A stretch of DNA of 64,000 bases, taken from Hyphomicrobiales bacterium. Lineage in GTDB: Bacteria; Pseudomonadota; Alphaproteobacteria; Rhizobiales; Xanthobacteraceae. The translations under genes were made by a program, and so were the position numbers. The stretch is taken from assembly GCA_016713235.1 (NCBI GenBank), contig JADJPN010000001.1, positions 496,001 through 560,000 on the forward strand, in the 5' to 3' direction. Below the pieces are notes generated by a model. The model ran no database searches. It worked only from the letters and a program-made list of their open reading frames with translations, and had not been told where the DNA came from. This document shows, in pieces, positions 1 through 8,854 of the stretch; position 1 is the first letter of the stretch, and each line of letters begins with the position of its first letter.

Positions 1-358
1 TCGCTTCCTCGGCGAGCCGGAGAGCGTTGAAAAGGCGAAAGCAAAGCAAGGCAATAAGATTGAAGGTGAAGGTGCGGTCGAGCTCGGTCTCGTTACCTTT
101 GCTTACGAAAACTTCGACTGGGACGACGAAATCCGCGTGATGCTGGAAGAGCGCGCGAGCTATTCACCAGACGCGCTCACCGGCATGGAAGCCAATATCC
201 GCTTCGCGGGTCCCGAGACGATGGAAACCAAAATCTTCGGCCGTCTCACGGCCTGGCAGAACTGGATCTTCCAGCGCCCCAACTCCGTTGGCGAGCAAGG
301 CGCTCTCAAACTTTACGGCTCCGGCATTTCGCCGACCTACGATCGCGAAAGGGTGTGA
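1..358 (+). CDS. boxC: Benzoyl-CoA-dihydrodiol lyase BoxC, C-terminal part
   Basis: The open frame enters the window at base 2 and ends with TGA at 356-358, giving about 118 C-terminal residues. The end of the protein has the run RPNSVGEQGALKLYGSG and finishes DRERV, which I recognise as the BoxC tail. BoxC is a crotonase-fold enzyme that opens 2,3-epoxybenzoyl-CoA (via its hydrated form) to 3,4-dehydroadipyl-CoA semialdehyde and formate. It sits 4 bases upstream of boxB in the same direction, as in known boxABC operons, so the call rests on both sequence and context. The N-terminal part lies outside the window. Confidence 0.9.
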   Translation, partial: RFLGEPESVEKAKAKQGNKIEGEGAVELGLVTFAYENFDWDDEIRVMLEERASYSPDALTGMEANIRFAGPETMETKIFGRLTAWQNWIFQRPNSVGEQGALKLYGSGISPTYDRERV

Positions 359-362
359 AACG

Positions 363-1805
363 ATGAACATCATGAACGTCGATTACGACGGCCTCATCCC
401 GAACAACGTGAACCTCAACGGCGATCCGCGCGTCAAAGCCGCGCTCGAGAAATGGCATCCGGGTTATCTCGACTGGTGGAACGACATGGGTCCGGACGGC
501 TTTCAGGAGTCGCTGGTTTACCTGCGCACCGCAGTCAGCGTCGATCCGAAAGGCTGGGCTAAATTCGATTACGTGAAGATGCCTGACTACAAGTGGGGCA
601 TTCTGCTCGCGCCGCAGGGCGAGGATCGAAAGATTCCGTTCGGCGCACATGCCGGCGAGAAGGCCTGGCAGGAAGTACCGGGCGAATATCGCGCGATGCT
701 GCGCCGCCTGATCGTGATTCAAGGCGACACCGAACCGGCTTCGGTCGAGCAGCAGCGTTTCCTGGGTAAGACTGCGCCGTCGCTCTACGACATGCGCAAC
801 CTCTTTCAGGTGAATGTCGAGGAAGGCCGTCACCTCTGGGCGATGGTTTATCTCTTGCAGAAATACTTCGGTGCCGATGGCCGCGAAGAAGCCGAAGCGC
901 TGCTGCAACGCCGCTCGGGCGACGAAGACACGCCGCGGATGCTGGGTGCGTTCAACGAAGAGACGCCGGACTGGCTCTCTTTCTTCATGTTCACCTTCTT
1001 CACCGACCGCGACGGCAAGATGCAGCTGGAGGCCCTCGCGCAATCCGGCTTCGATCCGCTTTCGCGCACGACGCGCTTCATGCTGACCGAGGAAGCGCAC
1101 CACATGTTCGTCGGTGAAACCGGCGTCGGGCGCACCATCGAGCGCACCTGCCAGGAAATGCAGAAGGCCGGAATCGAAGACCCGAACGACATCGAGGCGG
1201 TGCGCAAGCTCGGCGTGATCGACCTGCCAACGCTGCAAAAGAAAGCGAACCTGCACTATTCGCTGACGCTGGATCTGTTCGGTAACGAAATCTCGACCAA
1301 CGCGGCGAGCGCGTTCCACGCCGGGATCAAGGGCCGCTATCGCGAAGATAAGCTCGACGACGACCACAAGCTGGAATCGTCCACCTATCCGGTGACGCGT
1401 TTCAAGGACGGCAAGGTTGTCGTTGAGGACGTACCTGCCCTTTCCGCGCTCAACCTGCGGCTCCGCGACGACTATGTCGCAGACTGTCAGGGTGGCGTAT
1501 CGCGCTGGAACAAGGTGCTCGAGAAGTACAACATCCCGTTCCAGCTCAAGCTGCCGCATGTCGCATTCCACCGTCACATCGGCGAGTTCTCGAGCGTCGA
1601 AGCTGATGTCGATGGCAACATCGTCAGCGGCGATGCGTGGGGAAAAAAGAAGGACGAGTATCTACCTTCTTCAAGCGACCGCGATTTCATAGAGAGCCTG
1701 ATGAAGACCGAAGTCGAACCCGGCAAGTTCGCAAGCTGGATCGCGCCGCCGAAAGTCGGCATCGATAACAAGCCCGGCGATTTCGAGTACGTGAAGATCG
1801 CTTAA
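363..1805 (+). CDS. boxB: Benzoyl-CoA 2,3-epoxidase, oxygenase subunit BoxB
   Basis: 480 residues from ATG at 363; an in-frame start at 288 is also open but lies inside boxC. BoxB is a class I diiron enzyme that epoxidises benzoyl-CoA with O2 and electrons from BoxA. Candidate iron ligands are visible in the expected order: Glu124 in GDTEP, the EEGRH box at about 153-157, and TEEAHH at about 242-247. Length fits the family (about 475). The gene is 4 bases after boxC and 9 bases before boxA, indicating one transcript. No defects seen. Confidence 0.95.
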   Translation: MNIMNVDYDGLIPNNVNLNGDPRVKAALEKWHPGYLDWWNDMGPDGFQESLVYLRTAVSVDPKGWAKFDYVKMPDYKWGILLAPQGEDRKIPFGAHAGEKAWQEVPGEYRAMLRRLIVIQGDTEPASVEQQRFLGKTAPSLYDMRNLFQVNVEEGRHLWAMVYLLQKYFGADGREEAEALLQRRSGDEDTPRMLGAFNEETPDWLSFFMFTFFTDRDGKMQLEALAQSGFDPLSRTTRFMLTEEAHHMFVGETGVGRTIERTCQEMQKAGIEDPNDIEAVRKLGVIDLPTLQKKANLHYSLTLDLFGNEISTNAASAFHAGIKGRYREDKLDDDHKLESSTYPVTRFKDGKVVVEDVPALSALNLRLRDDYVADCQGGVSRWNKVLEKYNIPFQLKLPHVAFHRHIGEFSSVEADVDGNIVSGDAWGKKKDEYLPSSSDRDFIESLMKTEVEPGKFASWIAPPKVGIDNKPGDFEYVKIA

Positions 1806-1814
1806 AAGAGAACC

Positions 1815-3038
1815 ATGACCGCACTGATTAAGCAGCACCTGATCGACCCCGCCGTGTGCATCCGCTGCAATACATGCGAGGCGACTTGCCCGGTTGGCGC
1901 GGTCACGCATGACGCGAACAACTACGTGGTCGACGTCACGAAATGCAACTTCTGCATGGATTGCGTGGCACCCTGCCCAACCGGCTCGATCAATCACTTC
2001 GTGAAGGTGAAAGCGCCATTCTCGCTCGACGATCAATTCTCCTGGAGCGACCTCCCCGAGATTGAGCAAATTCCAGATAGCGACGGCCCGGCAATCTCGG
2101 TCGCGGAAGCGATCGACGATGAAGCGACGGCACTGCTGGACGACGCACACAAAGGTGCCGGCGGGCAGATGAAGGCGCCGCGATCGGCGAGCAAGCCGCG
2201 CATCAATCTGTTCGGGCGGCGCGCACCAGCGATAGCGAAAGTCACCGGCAATCTGAAGCTCACCGGCGAAGGCGCAAGCGCAGAAATCCATCACATTATA
2301 TTGGACTTCGGCACGACTTCATTTCCCGTGCTCGAAGGCCAGAGCATCGGCATCGTACTTCCGGGCAACGACGAGAACGGCCGCCCACACAAGATGCGAC
2401 TATTCTCGATCGCAAGCCCACGCGACGGCGAGCGGCCGAACACAAACAATGTTTCGCTTACCGTGAAGCGCGTGATCGCAAAAAATGCCGACGGGAGCGA
2501 ACACAAGGGCGTTGCCTCGAACTACGTCTGCGATCTGAAGCAGGGCGACAAGGTGCAGGTTGCCGGGCCGTTCGGCTCGACCTTTCTGATGCCGGACGAT
2601 TCGGAAGCCGATGTCGTCATGATCTGCACGGGCACGGGCTCCGCGCCGTTCCGCGGCTTCACCGAGCGCCGGCGCCGCACAAACCCGAACGCGAAGGGCA
2701 AGCTCTATCTTTTCTTCGGCGCACGCACGCCGGAGGAACTTCCCTATTTCGGTCCGTTGCAGAAAGTCCCGAAGACGCTGCTGGACCAGGAACTCGTATT
2801 CTCACGGCTCGCCGCCAAACCGAAAGAGTATGTGCAGGACCGTATGAAGAAGCGTTCCGCCGATCTTGCTGCGCTACTTCAGAAAGACACCACGCATATT
2901 TACATGTGTGGCCTGCGCGGAATGGAAACGGGCGTCGAAGAATCATTCGCTTCGATCTGCCGTGAGCATAAACTCGACTGGGCCTCTATCCGCGCAAAGA
3001 TGCGCGGCGAAGGCCGCTTCCACGTCGAGACCTATTGA
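1815..3038 (+). CDS. boxA: Benzoyl-CoA epoxidase reductase subunit BoxA
   Basis: 407 residues. The N-terminus has two 4Fe-4S ferredoxin motifs (Cys15, 18, 21, 25 and Cys44, 47, 50, 54), followed by a linker and a ferredoxin-NADP reductase-like FAD/NADPH module from about residue 135 to the end. Landmarks are the RLFSIASPR flavin motif and the GTGSAPFRG nucleotide motif. BoxA passes electrons from NADPH to BoxB. It is the last gene of the box operon. Its 3' end overlaps the convergent M20 gene by 7 bases and no terminator is obvious there. Confidence 0.94.
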   Translation: MTALIKQHLIDPAVCIRCNTCEATCPVGAVTHDANNYVVDVTKCNFCMDCVAPCPTGSINHFVKVKAPFSLDDQFSWSDLPEIEQIPDSDGPAISVAEAIDDEATALLDDAHKGAGGQMKAPRSASKPRINLFGRRAPAIAKVTGNLKLTGEGASAEIHHIILDFGTTSFPVLEGQSIGIVLPGNDENGRPHKMRLFSIASPRDGERPNTNNVSLTVKRVIAKNADGSEHKGVASNYVCDLKQGDKVQVAGPFGSTFLMPDDSEADVVMICTGTGSAPFRGFTERRRRTNPNAKGKLYLFFGARTPEELPYFGPLQKVPKTLLDQELVFSRLAAKPKEYVQDRMKKRSADLAALLQKDTTHIYMCGLRGMETGVEESFASICREHKLDWASIRAKMRGEGRFHVETY

Positions 3039-4278
3039 GCTCCAAGCAAATCCGCGACCGCGAGGGTGATGATCTTGGTCGCCGCCTTTAGGTCGTTGAG
3101 CCGCAGATTCTCGTCCGCGTTGTGCGCATTGGCATCGAGGATAGAACGCGGGCCGGCGCCGTAAAGCACGGCTGGAATACCGTGCGAGGAATAATGCCGC
3201 GCGTCGGTGTAAAGCGGCACGCCGTTGGACGGCACGTCCACTTTCAATTAGTATTTTGCGTGCTTCTGGATCGCGGCAACAATTTTTTCGAAGCCTTTTT
3301 CCTCGGTGAGCGGCAACGCGAGCAGAATACGGCGCACGTCGGCGCGAATGCCGGGAAACTTTTTGCCGCAGCTTCGATCAAGACGCGCGTGTCGCTTTCA
3401 ACCTGCGCTGGATTTTCCTCCGGAATCATCCGGCGGTCGAGCCGAAACGTGACGCGGTCCGGCACAACATTCGTGTTGATGCCACCCGCGATCAGGCCAA
3501 CGTTCAGCGTCGGCGATTCGATCCCTTTTACCTTCGACTTCTGTTTGGTCAGCCCTTCCCGGCTGGCGTAAAGCGCCGAGAGGATTCCGTTCGCCGCTTC
3601 CAGCGCATCGTGACCGGTCGAAGGCATCGCGGCGTGCGCCTGCTTGCCGAGCACGGTCACTTCCAGATGCAGGCAGCCGTTATGCGCGGTGACAGCGGCA
3701 TAGCTGAAGCCCGCGGCAATCGCGTAGTCAGGCTTCGATAATTTTTGTTCGAGCAGCCAGTGCGGACCGATGTCGCCGCCGGCTTCCTCGTCGAAGGTGA
3801 AATGCAGCTCGACGGTGCCTTTGAGTTTTACGCCGTTCTTCTCGGCATCCATCAGGGCGAGCAACGCAAAGGCATAGGTCGCAAAATCCGATTTGGAAAC
3901 GGCGACGCCGCGGCCGTACATGGCAGAACCGTGCGGCGTATCGACGATTTTCGCGCCGTAAGGATCCTGCGACCAGCCCATGCCCGGCGGCACCACGTCG
4001 CCATGCGCGTTGAGCGCAACAACCGGCCCTTCGCCGAATTTCTTGCGCACGATGAGGTTGGTCACGCTCTTCATGCCGACGGCATCGACCGCGCCCGCAG
4101 GCACGGCGTGCGCCTCGACGGTGAACCCGAGCCCCTCCAGCAGCGTTTTTGCACGCAGCGCGATCGGCGCGCAGTCGCCGGGCGGATTGTCGCTCGGCAC
4201 TTTCACGAGTTCGGCGAGAAACTCGGTCTCATGCTGGAAGTTCGCGTCGATGAAGGCGTCAGTTCGAGCTTTAAGCAT
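3032..4278 (-). pseudogene. M20-family amidohydrolase (ArgE/DapE-like), broken by a frameshift and an in-frame stop
   Basis: Frame one runs from ATG at 4278 and carries M20 metal-site motifs: NAHGD near residue 92 and FDEEAGG near 163. It goes out of frame near 3351, where CC on the + strand should be CCC. Restoring one base continues into GIRADVRRILLALP, but an in-frame TAA at 3248-3250 then interrupts before the family-typical tail containing VPLYTDARHY and YGAGP (3247-3032). With one base added the gene is 416 codons, the normal length. ATG overlaps the 3' end of the upstream allantoate amidohydrolase gene, so it belongs to the purine operon. It could hydrolyse a ureido or N-acyl compound. 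Whether it is a true pseudogene or a sequencing problem is open. Confidence 0.75.
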
Positions 4279-5536
4279 TGTGTTCTTCAGCCAAATTCAA
4301 AAGGAAATCGAGTAGCACGCGCGCAGCGAAATCGGCATCTTCTTCGGCGACAATCTCCAGCGGCGAGTGACTGACACCGCCATTGCCGCAGCGGACGAAC
4401 ATCATCGCACTTGGCGTGAGAGAAGACATCATCGCGGCGTCGTGCCCAGCTCCGCTCGGCAACAGCAGCGGACTCACACCGAGGCGTTCCGCAGCGGCTT
4501 TCAATCGCTCCTGAAAATAGGGCGAGAGCGGAATCGCGGACATGCGCAACACTTCTTCGGCAGATACCTTCACGCCGCGATGCCGGGCGATCTGATTGAA
4601 GCTGGACAGCACATCCATCATCGCCGCATCGCGCACGCCGTTTGTGGAAGCACGGATGTCGCTCGAAAACTCGCAGCGGCCGGGAATGACATTCATTGCG
4701 CCGTTCGGCACCAGTAACTGACCGACCGTGCCGACCAGACTAGGAATTTCCTGACACCGTTTCTCCAGCGCGAGAATCATTTCCGCTGCGGCGGCGCCGG
4801 CATCACGGCGGAACTGCATCGCGACCGTGCCGGCGTGCCCCGCTTCGCCTTCCACAGTCACGCGATGGCGCACTGCGCCGGCGATGCCGGTCACGATTGC
4901 CACCGGCACATCCGCGTTCAGAAGCGACGGACCCTGCTCGATATGCAGCTCGACGTAGCCGAGAAGATCGTCCTGCTTGCGCGCAAGCGACGCGAGCGAG
5001 CCCACATCGACCCCCGCTTCTTCCAGCGCCTTGCGCAGCGGAATGCCGTCGTCATCGGTCGCATCGAGATTTTTCCGGTCGAATTTTCCCGCGATCGCCT
5101 GGCTGCCGAGATAACCGATCGGGAAACGCACGCCTTCTTCTTCAGAGAAGCAGAGCAACTCGATATTGAAGGGTAGCCGCTGCCTGGTGCGGTTCAGATG
5201 CTCGATGAGCACGAGCGGAACGAGAATGCCGAGCCGCCCGTCATACTTCCCGCCGTTGCGCACGGTGTCGTAATGCGAGCCGAGAAGAAGTGTCTTGGCG
5301 TTCGGTTGCGCGGCTTTGTACCGGCCGACGACATTGCCGATGGGGTCGGTGCGGACTTCCATCCCGGCAGCGCGCAACAAAACGTCGAGTTCAGCGGCGA
5401 CTTTTCTGTGCGCCTCCGAGAAGTAGGTGACGGTGAGGGCGTCCGGCTGCTCGGACCATTGCGCAAGGTGTTCGGCGAGCGACATGATTCGCGGCCCGAA
5501 CCTGTTGGCGCCTGCCTGTGCTTCGATCCCAGCCAT
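4271..5536 (-). CDS. allC: Allantoate amidohydrolase-type Zn hydrolase (M20, hydantoinase/carbamoylase family)
   Basis: 421 residues from ATG at 5536; an in-frame GTG at 5560 would add 8. Metal-binding motifs of the carbamoylase branch of M20 are present: GSHYDTV, the SEEEGVRF pair of glutamates, ELHIEQGP and the late GHDAA. Family members hydrolyse allantoate to ureidoglycolate (or ureidoglycine), or N-carbamoyl amino acids. The neighbours puuD, puuE and uraD-uraH make allantoate the likely substrate. It is divergent from puuD across a 100-bp gap and overlaps the next M20 gene by 8 bases. Confidence 0.82.
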   Translation of the reverse strand: MAGIEAQAGANRFGPRIMSLAEHLAQWSEQPDALTVTYFSEAHRKVAAELDVLLRAAGMEVRTDPIGNVVGRYKAAQPNAKTLLLGSHYDTVRNGGKYDGRLGILVPLVLIEHLNRTRQRLPFNIELLCFSEEEGVRFPIGYLGSQAIAGKFDRKNLDATDDDGIPLRKALEEAGVDVGSLASLARKQDDLLGYVELHIEQGPSLLNADVPVAIVTGIAGAVRHRVTVEGEAGHAGTVAMQFRRDAGAAAAEMILALEKRCQEIPSLVGTVGQLLVPNGAMNVIPGRCEFSSDIRASTNGVRDAAMMDVLSSFNQIARHRGVKVSAEEVLRMSAIPLSPYFQERLKAAAERLGVSPLLLPSGAGHDAAMMSSLTPSAMMFVRCGNGGVSHSPLEIVAEEDADFAARVLLDFLLNLAEEHNA

Positions 5537-5558
5537 AGCCTTCGCGTTTCCCCTCTTC

Positions 5559-5573
5559 ACTCTACTATAGAGT
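5559..5573. promoter_or_regulatory. Inverted repeat in the allC/puuD divergent promoter region
   Basis: ACTCTA-CTA-TAGAGT: perfect 6-bp arms with a 3-bp spacer, lying between the two divergent starts. Possible binding site for a dimeric regulator of urate degradation, though no regulator gene is next to it. Confidence 0.35.
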
Positions 5574-5636
5574 ATCTTGAACAGCGTGGCGCACGTCTGT
5601 CATTGTCAGCGGCGAATAGCACGGGGTTCTTGGGAC

Positions 5637-6851
5637 GTGGACGTCATTTTCTGGGAATGGGCCGGCGCCCTCGTGCGATGGCTCCATATCGTCGCCGGCA
5701 TCGCCTGGATCGGCTCCTCCTTCTATTTCATCCATCTCGATCTCAGCCTGAAGCCACGGCGCGGCTTGCCCCCGGGCGCGAAGGGCGACGCCTGGCAGGT
5801 GCATGGCGGCGGCTTCTATCACCTGGTGAAATACATGGTGGCGCCCGCGAAAATGCCGGACCACCTCACCTGGTTCAAATGGGAAGCCTACACGACCTGG
5901 CTTTCCGGCATGGCGCTGCTCGCGATCGTCTATTACCTCGGCGCCGAACTCTATCTCGTCGACAAGGCGGTGTTCGATATTTCGCCGATGCGCGCAATTA
6001 CAACAAGCGTACTCGGGCTTGCAGGCGCATGGATTCTCTATGAGATCGTCTGCCGCTCGCCGCTCGGCAAAAGCGAGGCAGGTCTCTCGCTCTTTCTTTA
6101 TCTGCTGCTGGTCGCGCTTTCTTACGCGTTTGCGCAAACGCTTTCCGGCCGCGGCATGTTCGTCCAGATCGGCGCACTCATCGGCACCATCATGGTGGCG
6201 AACGTCTTCGTCGTGATCATGCCAAACCAACGCAAGACGGTGGCGCGGCTGATCGCAAAGAAAAAGCCCGATGCCGCCTGGGGCGAACAGGCCAAGCAGC
6301 GCTCGGTGCACAACAATTATCTCACGCTGCCCGTGATTTTCCTCATGATGGGCACACACTATCCGCTGTTCTACGCAACGAAATACAACTGGCTGATCGT
6401 TGCGATCGTGCTCGCGATCGGGCCTTTGATGCGCGTGTTCTTCAACTTCCGCCACGCCAACGAAGGCGCGGACTGGAAGAAAAGTCCGTGGTGGACGTGG
6501 GCTGTGGTTGCGCTCGGTGTAATCCTGATCGGCTGGCTTTCTTCGCTCGGCCTGCGCGATAGCCAGCGCAGCGAAACACCCACGAGTGCGCCGAACTTCG
6601 CCGTGGTTGAGAATATCGTGATCTCGCGCTGCTCCGTGTGCCATGCCGTGCAGCCGGTGTGGCTCGGCATTGCGAAGGCTCCGCATAACGTATTGCTCGA
6701 CACGCCAGAGAATATCCGCAAATTCGCACATCTGATCGAGACGTATTCGGTGCGCTCGATCGCGATGCCGCCGGGGAACATCACCGGCATGACGCCGGAA
6801 GAGCGGGCCGCACTCGCCGCTTGGCTTACCGCAAAGCCTCGCCCAGAATGA
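5637..6851 (+). CDS. puuD: Membrane-bound urate hydroxylase with cytochrome c domain PuuD
   Basis: 404 residues from GTG at 5637, giving an N-terminus VDVIFWEWAGALVRWLH that matches the usual PuuD start. A longer frame from TTG at 5577 is less likely. About eight hydrophobic segments (starting with WLHIVAGIAWIGSSFYF) are followed by a C-terminal heme c motif CSVCH and a possible Met axial ligand in AMPPGN. PuuD oxidises urate to 5-hydroxyisourate at the inner membrane, passing electrons to a cytochrome chain instead of making H2O2. TGA overlaps the ATG of puuE. Confidence 0.9.
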   Translation: MDVIFWEWAGALVRWLHIVAGIAWIGSSFYFIHLDLSLKPRRGLPPGAKGDAWQVHGGGFYHLVKYMVAPAKMPDHLTWFKWEAYTTWLSGMALLAIVYYLGAELYLVDKAVFDISPMRAITTSVLGLAGAWILYEIVCRSPLGKSEAGLSLFLYLLLVALSYAFAQTLSGRGMFVQIGALIGTIMVANVFVVIMPNQRKTVARLIAKKKPDAAWGEQAKQRSVHNNYLTLPVIFLMMGTHYPLFYATKYNWLIVAIVLAIGPLMRVFFNFRHANEGADWKKSPWWTWAVVALGVILIGWLSSLGLRDSQRSETPTSAPNFAVVENIVISRCSVCHAVQPVWLGIAKAPHNVLLDTPENIRKFAHLIETYSVRSIAMPPGNITGMTPEERAALAAWLTAKPRPE

Positions 6852-7789
6852 CGCAGATGAAGAAATATCCGCGCGATCTCGCAGGCTATGGCCGCAACCC
6901 GCCACATCCGCGCTGGCCGGGCCATGCGCGGGTCGCGGTGCAGTTCGTCGTCAATTACGAGGAAGGTGGCGAGAACAACATCCTGCATGGCGACACGGCT
7001 TCGGAAGCGTTTTTATCCGATGTACTCGGCGCTCAACCCTGGCCCGGCAAACGGCATATGAATCTCGAATCCATGTTCGAGTATGGCTCGCGCGCCGGCT
7101 ATTGGCGGCTGTGGCGCATGTTCACCGAGCGCAACATGCCGGTGACGGTATTCGCGGTCGCGACCGCCTTGCAGCGCTATCCCGAGATCGCTGCCTCGAT
7201 GCAGGAGGCGGAGTGGGAAATCGCGAGCCACGGCCTGAAGTGGATCGATTACCGCGACATGCCGGAGAAGGAAGAACGCGCGCATTTGCGCGAGGCGATC
7301 GAAATTCACACCGAGATCACCGGCGAGCGGCCGCTCGGCTGGTACACGGGGCGCACATCGGGAAATTCGCTCAAGATCGTGATGGAGGAAGGCGGGTTTT
7401 TATATTCGTCCGACTCCTACGCGGATGACCTGCCCTATTGGGTGCGCGGGCCGAAAGGTCCGCACCTCATTATCCCCTATACGTTGGATGCCAACGACAT
7501 GCGCTTCACCAATGCGCAGGGTTTTGCAAACGGCGACGACTTCTTCGTTTATCTGCGCGATGCTTTCGACACCCTCTATGCCGAAGGCGAGACTGCGCCG
7601 AAGATGATGTCGATCGGGTTGCATTGCCGCCTTGCGGGGAAGCCGGGCCGCGCGGCGGGGCTCGCGAAATTTCTCGACTACATCGACGAACATGACGGCG
7701 TCTGGGTCGCGACGCGTCTTGATATCGCGAAGCATTGGCATGCCGAGCATCGCGCGCTCGCCGACGAAGCGTGGGAAATTTTCGAATGA
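6848..7789 (+). CDS. puuE: Allantoinase PuuE (polysaccharide-deacetylase fold)
   Basis: 313 residues from ATG at 6848, which overlaps the puuD stop (ATGA). The protein starts with the PuuE-typical YPRDLAGYGRNPPHPRWPG, then NYEEGGE and LGWYTGRTS. This NodB-like family lacks relation to the classical metal-dependent AllB but hydrolyses allantoin to allantoate. It is translationally coupled on both sides (puuD, uraD), consistent with consecutive steps of urate breakdown. Confidence 0.92.
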   Translation: MTQMKKYPRDLAGYGRNPPHPRWPGHARVAVQFVVNYEEGGENNILHGDTASEAFLSDVLGAQPWPGKRHMNLESMFEYGSRAGYWRLWRMFTERNMPVTVFAVATALQRYPEIAASMQEAEWEIASHGLKWIDYRDMPEKEERAHLREAIEIHTEITGERPLGWYTGRTSGNSLKIVMEEGGFLYSSDSYADDLPYWVRGPKGPHLIIPYTLDANDMRFTNAQGFANGDDFFVYLRDAFDTLYAEGETAPKMMSIGLHCRLAGKPGRAAGLAKFLDYIDEHDGVWVATRLDIAKHWHAEHRALADEAWEIFE

Positions 7790-8668
7790 CAAAGCGCGCG
7801 TTGGATCGACTTAACAAGACAAGCGCACAGGAATTCGTCGCGGCCATCGGCGACGTGTTCGAGCATTCGCCCTGGGTTGCCGAGCGCGCGAGTGCGAAGC
7901 GGCCTTTTGCCAGTGTTCGCGCCGTGCTCGATGCAATGATTGCCGCGGTGAAGTCCGCTTCCAAGGATGAGCAGATGACGCTCCTGCGCGCGCATCCCGA
8001 TCTCGCCGGTAAAGCCGCGCGCGCGGGCACGCTCACGAGCGACTCGACCGCCGAACAGGCGAGCGTCGGCCTCGATCAGTTGTCCGAGCGCGAGTACGGG
8101 TCGTTTCAGGGGTTGAATACGAACTACCAGACCAAGTTCGGAATGCCGTTCATCGTCTGCGTGCGGCGGCATACGAAGGATTCGATCCTCCGGCAATTCG
8201 AGAAGCGGATCGACAATTCCGCCACTCAGGAATTCGAAATCGCGCTTTCCGAAGTCTTCCGCATCGCGGCGCTGCGCCTCGACCAGAAAATCGAGAATGC
8301 CGATCTTGGGTTGAACGGCCGGCTTTCGACCCACGTGCTCGACAATCATGCCGGCCGCCCGGCCGGGGCCTGCGGCTCGCGCTCCGCGAGCTATCCGGCC
8401 TCGACGAGCCGCGGATCGTCGTCAGCACGCAACCAATGCCGACGGCCGCACCGACGCGCCGCTGATTTCCGGACGGCCGCTTCCGATCGGCCAGTATGAA
8501 ATCCTGTTTGCGGTCTCGGATTATTACCGCGACCGGCAGGTAGCGCTCGCCGAGCCGCCGTTCCTCGATGTCGTTCCGGTCCGCTTTTCCATCGCCGAGC
8601 CGGAGGGCCATTATCATGTCCCGCTGCTCGTCACCCCCTGGAGCTACGGCACCTACCGCGGCAGCTAA
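7786..8668 (+). CDS. uraD-uraH: OHCU decarboxylase - 5-hydroxyisourate hydrolase fusion (UraD-UraH), two frameshifts in UraH part
   Basis: ATG at 7786 overlaps the puuE stop. Residues 1 to about 170 are UraD: HPDL with the catalytic His, STAEQASVGL and FGMPFIVCVR. The frame then reads straight into LSTHVLD, the N-terminal UraH signature. UraH continues in a second frame (LRLALRELSG, DEPRIVVSTQ) and then a third (NADGRTDAPLISG to the C-terminal YRGS signature). Two one-base losses explain this: CC at 8369-8370 should be CCC, and AA at 8431-8432 should be AAA. With both restored the gene is 294 residues without a stop. UraH opens HIU and UraD decarboxylates OHCU to S-allantoin, so the fusion covers the steps between PuuD and PuuE. 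Confidence 0.85.
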
Positions 8669-8793
8669 GGGCCTTTGTAAAAGGCGCGGAAAAGACGCCC
8701 CCGGAATAGGCAACGCACGGAAAACCGCCTAGCCTGAAGGCAATCCGGTAAGGCGGGCTGCCCGTCAAAAGCGCAAAAGACCACAAACAAGTG

Positions 8794-8809
8794 TGGCACG
8801 GCGCTTGCT
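8794..8809 (+). promoter_or_regulatory. Sigma-54 (-24/-12) promoter for the purine-locus ABC transporter
   Basis: TGGCAC-GGCGC-TTGCT matches the RpoN consensus TGGCAC-N5-TTGCW at every defined base, with GG and GC separated by 10 bp. It lies about 46 bases before the ATG at 8855, so transcription would start near 8820. This points to nitrogen control (NtrC-type activator) of the transporter and possibly of the xdh genes downstream. I could not find a clear NtrC site nearby. Confidence 0.72.
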
Positions 8810-8854
8810 GCCTGACTCTCCCGGACGAAATCTGTCTTCACGGAGTCTTCGACA

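Noticed and set aside
306..1577. Long open frame (423 codons) antisense to boxB
   Set aside because: Mirror of a GC-rich coding frame; product is Arg/His-rich with no recognisable domain, while boxB on the other strand is certain.
5565..6905. 446-codon antisense frame over puuD
   Set aside because: Same cause; low-complexity charged product and no ribosome site. PuuD on the + strand is well supported.
8793..8854. N-terminal extension of the NMT1-type binding protein from GTG 8793
   Set aside because: It would overlap the sigma-54 promoter and lacks a signal peptide start; the ATG at 8855 with one A removed gives a normal signal peptide.
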